Below the pieces are notes generated by a model. It was given only the letters and a program-made list of their open reading frames with translations, did not search any database and was not told the DNA's origin. Position numbers and translations under genes: made by a program. From Acidobacteriota bacterium (GTDB taxonomy: Bacteria > Acidobacteriota > Thermoanaerobaculia > UBA5066): a stretch of 64,000 nucleotides of DNA. The DNA is taken from assembly GCA_029781975.1 (NCBI GenBank), contig JAKOVQ010000017.1:1-64000 (forward strand), read 5' to 3'. This document shows positions 27,889 through 34,824 of this stretch, one piece after another (the stretch's first letter is position 1; each line of letters begins with the position of its first letter).

Positions 27889-28269
27889 TCAGGGAGCGGT
27901 CCTCTCGAAGTGAGGGTCGACCCCGACGGGGGTGACGGCCTTCTGGTCCTCCTCCCCGGTCCTGATCCGCCAGACCTTCTCGACGGGGAGGACGAAAACC
28001 TTCCCGTCGCCGACCTCGCCGGTCCGCGCCGACCGGAGGATCGCGTCGACGGTCGGCTGGACGAAGTGGTCGGAGACGCCGATCTCGAGCCGGACCTTCT
28101 CGGAGAGCTCCATCTTCACGGTCGTCCCCCGGTAGGTCTCCACCCTCTCCGTCTCGCCCCCGTGGCCCTGGACGCGGCTGATCGTCACCCCCTGGACGTC
28201 GGAGCGGAAGAGCGCCTCGAGGACCTCGGGGAGCCTCTCGGGCCGGACGACGGCGACGACGAGCTTCAC
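27889..28269 (-). CDS. glnB: PII nitrogen regulatory protein, Amt-linked type lacking Tyr51
   Basis: A 126-residue PII trimer subunit that senses 2-oxoglutarate and ATP/ADP and normally docks on Amt. MKLVVAVVRPERLPEVLEAL, the B-loop TGEVGDGKVFVLPVE and the C-loop RIRTGE are intact. In the T-loop the usual YRGAEY reads Y46-RGTT-V51, so the classic uridylylated Tyr51 is Val. Q39, which helps bind 2-oxoglutarate in GlnK-type proteins, is Glu. GTG 28269 lies in the amt stop (GTGA overlap), which sets the start. The C-terminal 15 residues (VTPVGVDPHFERTAP) exceed the usual 112. Control by GlnD-type uridylylation is therefore unlikely. Confidence 0.92.
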   Translation of the reverse strand: MKLVVAVVRPERLPEVLEALFRSDVQGVTISRVQGHGGETERVETYRGTTVKMELSEKVRLEIGVSDHFVQPTVDAILRSARTGEVGDGKVFVLPVEKVWRIRTGEEDQKAVTPVGVDPHFERTAP

Positions 28270-29558
28270 GACCCGGCCTCCGCGACGAGCGGGGCGGCGC
28301 TCCCCTGGGGCGCCGCCGGGCGGGCCTCGCTCAGGACGAGGATCGCGCCCTCGCCCGAGGTGTAGGCCTCCTCGCCGTGCTGGCTGACGTCGAGGCCGAG
28401 CCCTTCCTCGTTCCTCGCCGCCTTGAGAGGCGAGAGGAGCGCGACGGCCTTCAGGAGCGCGAACGTGAGGCCGCCGCTGAACGCGACGGCGGCGACGCAC
28501 GCCACGAGCTGGACGAGGAGCTGCCTCGGGTTGCCGAAGAGGAGGCCGTCGGAGGCCGCGCCCCACGCCTTCTGCGCGAGGACGCCGGTGAGGAGGGCCC
28601 CGACGACCCCGCCCAGGCCGTGCGCGGCCACGACGTCGAGCGAGTCGTCGAGGCGGGTCCGGGCGCGCCAGAGGATCCCGAAGTAGCTCGGGAAGGCGGC
28701 GACGGCCCCGATGACGAGGGCCGACAGGGGCGAGACGAGCCCCGCCGCGGGCGTGATCGCGACGAGGCCGACGACGATGCCGGTGGCGGCCCCCACCGCC
28801 GTCGACTTCCCGCTCCGCGAGAGGTCGAGGAGGGTCCAGGCGACCAGGGTCGCCGCCGGCGCCAGGAGGGTGTTGACGAAGGCGAGGGCGGCCGAGCCGT
28901 TCGCGGCGAGGGCGCTCCCGCCGTTGAAGCCGAACCAGCCGAACCAGAGGATCCCGGCGCCGAGGAGGGTGAACGGCACGTTGTGGGGGAGGATCGCCTG
29001 CCGCGAGTAGTCCTTCCTCCGCCCGAGGACGAGAGCGGCGACGAGCGCCGCCGCGGCCGCGTTCACGTGGACGACGGTGCCGCCCGCGAAGTCGAGCGCC
29101 CCGAGAGTCGCGAGCCAGCCGCCTCCCCAGACCCAGTGCGCGACCGGCGCGTAGACGAGGAGCGACCAGAGCGTGACGAAGGCGACGTAGGAGCCGAAGC
29201 GCATCCGCTCCACGATCGAGCCCGAGATGAGCGCCGCCGTGATGATCGCGAACGTCGCCTGGTAGGCCATGAAGAGGAGGTGCGGGATCGTCAGGCCGGG
29301 CGCCGCCTCGAGGCCGACGCCGGAGAGGAAGGCGTGGCCGAGTCCGCCGAGGGCGGCGTTCCCCTTTCCGAACGCGAGCGAGAAGCCCAGGAGCGCCCAC
29401 GCGACCCCGACGAAGCCGAGGGAGACGAAGCTCATCATCATCGTGTTCAGGGCGTTCTTCGACCGGACGAGGCCGCCGTAGAAGAAGGCGAGGGCCGGCG
29501 TCATCAGGAGGACGAGGGCCGTCGAGACGAGCACCCAGGCGGTGTCGGCCCCGTTCAC
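28266..29558 (-). CDS. amt: Ammonium transporter
   Basis: A 430-residue Amt/MEP channel with 11 predicted membrane segments. It has family marks ALAFFYGGLVRSKNALNTMMMSF, DFAGGTVVHVNAAAAALVAAL (first pore His) and DVVAAHGLGGVVGALLTGVLA (second pore His). The cytoplasmic tail includes GLDVSQHGEEAY, the conserved stretch near the PII docking site. GTG 29558 is chosen because GGAGGAGC precedes it and the preceding bases hold a sigma-54 promoter. It is cotranscribed with glnB (4-nt overlap) and lies downstream of a NifA-like activator gene. Confidence 0.95.
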   Translation of the reverse strand: MNGADTAWVLVSTALVLLMTPALAFFYGGLVRSKNALNTMMMSFVSLGFVGVAWALLGFSLAFGKGNAALGGLGHAFLSGVGLEAAPGLTIPHLLFMAYQATFAIITAALISGSIVERMRFGSYVAFVTLWSLLVYAPVAHWVWGGGWLATLGALDFAGGTVVHVNAAAAALVAALVLGRRKDYSRQAILPHNVPFTLLGAGILWFGWFGFNGGSALAANGSAALAFVNTLLAPAATLVAWTLLDLSRSGKSTAVGAATGIVVGLVAITPAAGLVSPLSALVIGAVAAFPSYFGILWRARTRLDDSLDVVAAHGLGGVVGALLTGVLAQKAWGAASDGLLFGNPRQLLVQLVACVAAVAFSGGLTFALLKAVALLSPLKAARNEEGLGLDVSQHGEEAYTSGEGAILVLSEARPAAPQGSAAPLVAEAGS

Positions 29559-29644
29559 GAGCTCCTCCGCGCGAAGAGGTCGGGCGTCATCCGGTTCTCC
29601 TTTCGCCCGTCCGGGCGTCCCGCGCCCGGCCGTACCCGCGGAAT

Positions 29645-29660
29645 CGCAAGAACCGTGCGA
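29645..29660 (-). promoter_or_regulatory. Sigma-54 promoter of amt-glnB
   Basis: On the minus strand TCGCACG-GTTC-TTGCG matches TGGCACG-N4-TTGCW except C for G at -25 and G for W at the last base. The -24 G and -12 GC are kept at the correct spacing. The predicted start is 29634, 76 nt before the GTG. amt-glnK units are classic sigma-54 targets, and an activator gene is adjacent. Confidence 0.6.
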
Positions 29661-29759
29661 GGCGGCGTGCGGCTCCGGGATCGCCGGTGATTCGTTGCGG
29701 GGGAAGGCTTTACCGGCCCGGCCGGGAGGCGCCCCGGGGCCTCAGGCGGGCTACGGATC

Positions 29760-29785
29760 TGTCGGAACACGAGCGAAAGCCGACA
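29760..29785. promoter_or_regulatory. Dyad TGTCGG-N14-CCGACA upstream of amt
   Basis: Perfect 6-bp arms (7 bp with the flanking C/G) are separated by 14 bp and centred about 138 bp upstream of the predicted amt start at 29634. The same dyad with the same 14-bp spacer lies at 31377-31402, before the activator gene. The position fits an upstream activating site. Confidence 0.6.
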
Positions 29786-29819
29786 GGAGCGTCGGAATCG
29801 CGACGTGGCGCCGTGGCGC

Positions 29820-31355
29820 TCAGGCCCGGAAGCGGCGCGCGTCGATCCCGTGGTGGGCGAGCTTGTAGGAGAGGATCCGCTCCGTCGTCTGGAGGAGCCG
29901 CGCCGCGCGCGCCTTGTTCCCCCGGGCGATCTTCACGGCGTCGAGGAGGAGGTCGCGCTCGTAGACGCCCACGGCCTCGCCGAGCGACCGCTGCGGGAGC
30001 GTCCCGGTCACCTCGGCCGTCTGGAGGGTCGGCGGCAGGTCGTGGGCGTGGATGACGCCGCCCGAGCAGACGAGGACGGCCCGCTCGATGCAGTTCGCCA
30101 GCTCGCGGACGTTGCCGGGCCAGTGGTAGCTCATGAGCATGTCGATCGCCGTCGTCGCCAGCCGCCTCACGTCCTTGCCGTGCTCGGTGGCGAAGCGGGT
30201 GACGAAGTGGTCCGCCAGGAGCGGGATGTCGGGGCGCCGGTCGCGCAGCGGCGGGACGAAGATCTCGAAGACGTTGAGCCGGTAGTAGAGGTCCTCGCGG
30301 AAGACCCCTTCGCGGACCGCGGCCTCGAGGTCGCGGTTCGTGGCGGCGATGAGCCGGACGTCGACGCGGACCGGCTGGGTCCCGCCCACCCGCTCGAACT
30401 CGCGCTCCTGCAGGACGCGGAGGAGCTTCACCTGGATCGTGGCGGGGAGGTCGCCGACCTCGTCGAGGAAGAGGGTCCCGCCGTGCGCCAGCTCGAAGCG
30501 CCCCGGCTTCCTCCCGTGCGCGCCGGTGAAGGCCCCCGCCTCGTGGCCGAAGAGCTCGGACTCGACGAGGCTCTCGGGCAGCGCCGCGGCGCTCACCTTG
30601 ACGAAGGGGCGCTCGGCCCGGGGCGAGCCGTAGTGGATCGCGTGGGCGATCAGCTCCTTCCCCGTGCCCGACTCGCCGCGGACGAGGACGGTGGCGCTCG
30701 AAGGCGCCGCCTGGGACACGAGCTCGGCCACCTGGCGGATGGCGTGGCTCGTCCCGACGACGTTCCTCAGGTCGTACCGTTCCCGGAGCTCCTCGCGGAG
30801 CTGCCGGTTCTCGGCCTGGAGCTTCTTCCGTTCGTCCTCGAGCCGGACGTGGACGCGGAGGGCCTGGGCGAGCATCGCGGCCCCGATCTCGAGCGTGGCC
30901 TGCAGCTGCGGGTAGTCGCGCCCCGGGTCGAAGGGGAGGGTGACGGCGAGCGCTCCCGTCCGCCCCTGCTCGGCGCGGATCGGCACGCAGACGAAGCTCA
31001 GCTCCCGCTTGCGCCGGCGCGCCTCGGCGAGGACGCCGGTCCGGTCGAGGAAGAGAGGCTCCTTCGTCAGCTGCGGGATGACGACGGCGCGTCCCGTCTT
31101 GGCGACGCGCCCGGTGATCCCCTCGCCCGGGTGGAAGTGGGTCCGGCGGGCGGCGTTCGCGGCCCCTCCCACCGCCGCCTCGATCCTCAGCTCGCCCGTG
31201 GCCGGGTCTGCGAGCGCCACGAACGCGGCCTCGGCGCGGAGGTCCTCCTCGAGCACCTCGAGCGCGTGGACGAGCGACGCGTGGAGCGTGCGCGTCCCGG
31301 CGAGGGCCTGGGAGAGGTCGAGGAGGGTCCGGAGGGGGGATGGGGGCGGGGGCAT
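29820..31355 (-). CDS. NifA-like sigma-54 activator (GAF-AAA-HTH)
   Basis: A 511-residue enhancer-binding protein. The N-terminal GAF domain (about 15-165) contains THFHPGEGITGRVAKTGRAVVIPQL, a stretch shared with NifA/FhlA-type GAFs. The AAA+ domain has Walker A GESGTGKE (227-234), GAFTGA (274-279), [13 protein letters not shown] and [19 protein letters not shown] Fis-type helix-turn-helix closes the protein (GNKARAARLLQTTERILSYKLAHHGID). It lacks a receiver. Its neighbours are amt and glnB with a sigma-54 promoter, and a shared dyad lies before both units, so nitrogen control is likely. PII could act on the GAF domain as in NifA systems (inference). No nif genes are in the window. It appears leaderless, with TAAGCT 9 nt before the ATG. 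Confidence 0.93.
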   Translation of the reverse strand: MPPPPSPLRTLLDLSQALAGTRTLHASLVHALEVLEEDLRAEAAFVALADPATGELRIEAAVGGAANAARRTHFHPGEGITGRVAKTGRAVVIPQLTKEPLFLDRTGVLAEARRRKRELSFVCVPIRAEQGRTGALAVTLPFDPGRDYPQLQATLEIGAAMLAQALRVHVRLEDERKKLQAENRQLREELRERYDLRNVVGTSHAIRQVAELVSQAAPSSATVLVRGESGTGKELIAHAIHYGSPRAERPFVKVSAAALPESLVESELFGHEAGAFTGAHGRKPGRFELAHGGTLFLDEVGDLPATIQVKLLRVLQEREFERVGGTQPVRVDVRLIAATNRDLEAAVREGVFREDLYYRLNVFEIFVPPLRDRRPDIPLLADHFVTRFATEHGKDVRRLATTAIDMLMSYHWPGNVRELANCIERAVLVCSGGVIHAHDLPPTLQTAEVTGTLPQRSLGEAVGVYERDLLLDAVKIARGNKARAARLLQTTERILSYKLAHHGIDARRFRA

Positions 31356-31376
31356 CGCGGGCCGAGCTTACAGGAT

Positions 31377-31402
31377 TGTCGGAGAATTCGTGATCACCGA
31401 CA
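31377..31402. promoter_or_regulatory. Dyad TGTCGG-N14-CCGACA upstream of the NifA-like gene
   Basis: This has 6-bp arms identical to the dyad before amt, with the same 14-bp spacer but different spacer bases. It lies 22-47 bp upstream of the activator ATG, over or next to the expected promoter (TAAGCT, 31370-31365 minus), so self-repression is suggested. The spacer contains the palindromes GAATTC and TGATCA. Confidence 0.6.
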
Positions 31403-31548
31403 TTCCTGTCGCGAGCCGCCCGGTCGGGAGGGATCCCGGCCGGGGCGCCGGGTCAGAGGGAGGAGCGGGTCTGCCCCGGTCGGCCCGAGGGTCGTCCTCC
31501 CCGGCCGGGGAGGAAAGGGGGATCGCCTCGCCGCTCCTCTCCGTCCGC

Positions 31549-31554
31549 TACACT
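31549..31554 (+). promoter_or_regulatory. -10 box of the glycosyltransferase operon
   Basis: TACACT ends 6 nt before the GTG at 31561, which has no Shine-Dalgarno. The predicted start of transcription falls on the start codon, so the message would be leaderless. Confidence 0.45.
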
Positions 31555-31560
31555 CGGACC

Positions 31561-32544
31561 GTGGCTCTGGCCGGAGGGCTGAGGATCGCCGTCGTCGTCC
31601 CCGCGTACCGATGCGCCCCCCAGCTCGGGGACGTCCTCCGCGCGATGCCCTCCTTCGTCGACGTGGTGGTCGTCGTCGACGACGCCTCGCCCGACGCGGT
31701 CTCCGAGGCGGCTCGGAGCGTCGGTGACCCGAGGGTCGTCGTCCTGCGGCACGAGACGAACCAGGGGGTCGGAGGCGCCATGGCGACCGGCTTCGCGGAG
31801 GCGCTCCGCCGGGACGCCGACGTCGTAGTGAAGTGCGACGGCGACGGGCAGATGGACCCGGCGGACATCGACGCGCTGGTGGCGCCGCTCGTCGAGGGGA
31901 GGGCCGAGTACGCGAAGGGGTGCCGGTTCCACCACCTGCGCGACCTGTCGCGGATGCCGCCGGTCCGGCTCGTCGGGAACGTCGGCCTGACCTTCCTGAC
32001 GAAGCTCGCCTCCGGCTACTGGCACGTCGTCGACCCCCAGAACGGGTTCGTCGCGGTCCGCGCGGACGTCCTGCGGCGGATGCGGATCGAGCGGGTCGCC
32101 CGCGACTACTTCTTCGAGAACGACATGCTCATCCGGCTGAACGCGCTCGAGGCCCGCGTGGCGGACGTCCCGTTCCCGACCCGCTACGGCGACGAGGCGA
32201 GCTCGCTCCGCCCCTCCCGGGTCCTCTTCAGCTTCCCCCCGCGGCTCCTCCAGGGCTTCGCCCGGCGCGTCTTCTGGCGCTACGTCTTCTTCGACGTCTC
32301 GCCCGTCGCGATCTTCCTGGCGGCCGGCCTCGCGCTCTTCGGGTTCGGGGCCGCCTTCGGCGCCTACCACTGGCTCGTCAACCTGCCGTTGCACCGGGTC
32401 ACCCCCGCGGGGACCGTGATCCTCTCCGCGGTGCCGCTGATCCTCGGGTTCCAGCTCCTCCTGCAGGCGCTCGTCCTGGACGTCCAGGGCTCCCCGCGGC
32501 CGTTGCCGCCGAACGGGCCTCCGAAAGGGACCGCGAAGGCGTGA
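31561..32544 (+). CDS. Family 2 glycosyltransferase, polyprenol-phosphate type
   Basis: A 327-residue GT-A enzyme of the DPM1/GtrB type. It has IAVVVPAYRCAPQLGDVL, VVVVDDASPDAVSE, NQGVGGAMATGF and the metal site KCDGDGQMDPADI. DYFFENDMLIRLNALEARVADVPFPTRYG follows, as in polyprenol-phosphate sugar transferases. Two C-terminal membrane segments follow (AIFLAAGLALFGFGAAFGAYHW; GTVILSAVPLILGFQLLLQAL). It probably loads a sugar onto undecaprenyl phosphate. The next gene, a GT-C-type membrane protein, starts within its stop (GTGA) and may use that donor. A TACACT box precedes the GTG start. Confidence 0.9.
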   Translation: MALAGGLRIAVVVPAYRCAPQLGDVLRAMPSFVDVVVVVDDASPDAVSEAARSVGDPRVVVLRHETNQGVGGAMATGFAEALRRDADVVVKCDGDGQMDPADIDALVAPLVEGRAEYAKGCRFHHLRDLSRMPPVRLVGNVGLTFLTKLASGYWHVVDPQNGFVAVRADVLRRMRIERVARDYFFENDMLIRLNALEARVADVPFPTRYGDEASSLRPSRVLFSFPPRLLQGFARRVFWRYVFFDVSPVAIFLAAGLALFGFGAAFGAYHWLVNLPLHRVTPAGTVILSAVPLILGFQLLLQALVLDVQGSPRPLPPNGPPKGTAKA

Positions 32545-34814
32545 GGGCCGGCCTCGGGAGGATCGAAGGGGTCCTCGCGCGGGCGAGGCTGGAGGACCTC
32601 TTCACCTTCGCCATCGCCTTCGCGCTCGTCCGGCAGCTGCTCTGGCCCGTCGGGACGACCGCGGCCGCCCTCCTCCTCTCCGCGGTGGCGGCGGGCGCCG
32701 CGGTCGCCGTCGTCCGCCGGTCGGCGCAGGACCGGCCGTCCCCTCCGAGGGTCTTCTGGCTGGTGGTCGCGCTCCCCGTCCTCCTCCTCTGGGCGGTCCG
32801 CGCCCCGCTCCCCGACATCGGGTACGACGTCCTCAACTACCACCTGATGCACGGCGAGCGGGCCCTGCGGGGGCCCCTCTTCCCGCCGGGGGACTTCTTC
32901 CCGTACTTCTTCCCGTACCTCGATCCGTCCGGCGACATGGTCCTGGGCCTCTTCCGCTGGGTGCTGGGGTACCGGCTCGGGACGGTGGCGAACCCCCTCG
33001 TCCTGGTCTGGACCGGCACGCTGGTCTGGCGCCTCCTCGCGCGCGAGGTCGCCGACGAGAGGTGCCGCGCCGCGGCGGTCCTCCTCGTCCTCGCCTCCGA
33101 AGGGCTCCTCTGGGAGGTCTCGAGCTACATGGTCGACCTCCTGGCCCTCCCGCTCCTCCTCGAGGCGACGCTCCGCGCCGTCGAGGACGGAGAGGACGCG
33201 CGGCCGCTGGCCCGCCGGACGGCCTCGATGGGGCTTCTCCTCGGGGCGGCGGTGGCGCTCAAGCTGACGAACCTCGTCTTCGCCGCGCCGATCGGGGCGC
33301 TGGCGCTCTTCCGCTGGCTCCGCCGGGGCGGCCGGGCGCCCGCGGTGGCGGGGGCTCTCGCCTGCGGGGCCGTCGCGTCCGCCGCCCCGATCGCCCCCCA
33401 CGCGGCGACCGTATTCCTCCAGACGGGGAGCCCCACCTTCCCGTACTTCAACGGCATCTTCGCCGCGCCCCTCTACCCGCCCGCGGACATCAAGGACCTG
33501 CGCTGGGGGCCCGCCTCGCCAGCCGAGGCGCTCGTCTGGCCGTTCCTGTCGGCGCTGCAGCCGGGACGGCTGAGCGAGATGGAGACGACCACCGGGAGGG
33601 TCGCCCTGGGGTGGCTCGCCTCGCTCGCGGCGCTCGCCCTCTTCCCGCGGGACCGGAAGGTCCGCGGCCTCGTCGTGATCTCGCTCGCCTCGGGCCTCTT
33701 CTGGAGCCTCGGGACCGGGTACCAGCGGTACGGCCTCTTCTGCGAGCTCCTCGGCGGCGTGATGGCGGTGCTCGTCGCCGCCCGCCTCTCGGGGGCGGGG
33801 GCCGCGGGCGAGGGGTCGCCCCCCGCGCGCCCCTCCCCGAAGCTCGCGAGGGGCGCGGGCGCGGTGATCGCCGGCGTCCTCGCGCTCCAGTCGGCCTGGG
33901 CGTTCGTCCTCGTCCGCCGCAGCGACTGGAGCGGCCGGCCGACGGTCTTCCACGCGCCCCCGGACGCGGCTCGCGAGGCCCTCTTCTCCCTCCGCGACCA
34001 CGACCTCGCGTCCTTCCTCGACCCGGGCTCGAGGCAGGAGGCGGCGGGGATCGGGCTCTGGGTCGACGCCGCGTCGAAGACGAACGGCATCATGACCCTC
34101 CTCAACCCGCGCGCCGCGATGATCGGCCTGCAGGTGGAGGGGCTCTTCTGGTCCCCGGCCAACCTCGCCCTCTTCGACGACGCCCTCCGGGCCTGCCAGG
34201 GGCGCCGCGCGGCGTCGCTCGCCTTCGTCGAGGACGCCGACGCCGCCGAGGACGCGCTCTACCGGAAGGGATTCACGGTCCGGTCGCGCAGGCGGGTCGA
34301 CCTCCCGTTCTTCTCGCCGTACCGGAAGCTCGAGCTCGTCCTCTTCGACGTGGACGTGCCGCCGCCGCTCCCGCCCGGACGGCCGAGGGGCCCGCGACCG
34401 GAGGACGGCCTCCCGGCCTGGCGCGCGAAGGCGACGCCCTGGCGCGAGGACCCCGACCTCCTCGGCAGCATCGACGAGCCGCGCGACGGCGTTACGGTCC
34501 GCGGCGACCTCTTCGTCCGAGGGTGGGCCCGGGAGCCGGGAGAGGACCTCCTCGTCACGGTCCTCGTCGACGGCGTGGAGGCCCCGACGAGCCGGTTCCG
34601 GCGCGTGCCGCGCCCCGACGTCGCGGGCGTCCTCCGCAGCCTCGGCGACTGCTCGCACGCGGGTTACGAGGCGACCGTCCCGTTCCGGCCGGGGGCGGCC
34701 GGGGACGTGCGCGTCTCGGTCCTCCTCCGCTCCCGCGACGGGCGCGAGCGCTGGTACCCGCCCGTCAGGATCCGGTGGTCGGGGCCCGAGAGCGGCGCGA
34801 CCCGGAAGGAGTGA
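32541..34814 (+). CDS. Polytopic membrane protein, GT-C glycosyltransferase-like, with C-terminal beta domain
   Basis: A 757-residue protein. About 10-11 membrane segments fill residues 20-460. The first large loop holds DIGYDVLNYHLMHGERAL and FFPYLDPSGDMV; the acidic pair there suits a GT-C catalytic loop, but I cannot name a family. Residues 480-640 are soluble. The last 120 residues (from LLGSIDEPRDGVTVRGDLFVRGWARE) look like a beta-sandwich found at the end of many cell-surface proteins. GTG 32541 overlaps the GT2 stop. It probably transfers the lipid-linked sugar made by its partner to a surface polymer or protein (inference). It converges on an SBP gene with 10 nt between stops. Confidence 0.8.
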   Translation: MRAGLGRIEGVLARARLEDLFTFAIAFALVRQLLWPVGTTAAALLLSAVAAGAAVAVVRRSAQDRPSPPRVFWLVVALPVLLLWAVRAPLPDIGYDVLNYHLMHGERALRGPLFPPGDFFPYFFPYLDPSGDMVLGLFRWVLGYRLGTVANPLVLVWTGTLVWRLLAREVADERCRAAAVLLVLASEGLLWEVSSYMVDLLALPLLLEATLRAVEDGEDARPLARRTASMGLLLGAAVALKLTNLVFAAPIGALALFRWLRRGGRAPAVAGALACGAVASAAPIAPHAATVFLQTGSPTFPYFNGIFAAPLYPPADIKDLRWGPASPAEALVWPFLSALQPGRLSEMETTTGRVALGWLASLAALALFPRDRKVRGLVVISLASGLFWSLGTGYQRYGLFCELLGGVMAVLVAARLSGAGAAGEGSPPARPSPKLARGAGAVIAGVLALQSAWAFVLVRRSDWSGRPTVFHAPPDAAREALFSLRDHDLASFLDPGSRQEAAGIGLWVDAASKTNGIMTLLNPRAAMIGLQVEGLFWSPANLALFDDALRACQGRRAASLAFVEDADAAEDALYRKGFTVRSRRRVDLPFFSPYRKLELVLFDVDVPPPLPPGRPRGPRPEDGLPAWRAKATPWREDPDLLGSIDEPRDGVTVRGDLFVRGWAREPGEDLLVTVLVDGVEAPTSRFRRVPRPDVAGVLRSLGDCSHAGYEATVPFRPGAAGDVRVSVLLRSRDGRERWYPPVRIRWSGPESGATRKE

Positions 34815-34824
34815 CCGTGGCCCG

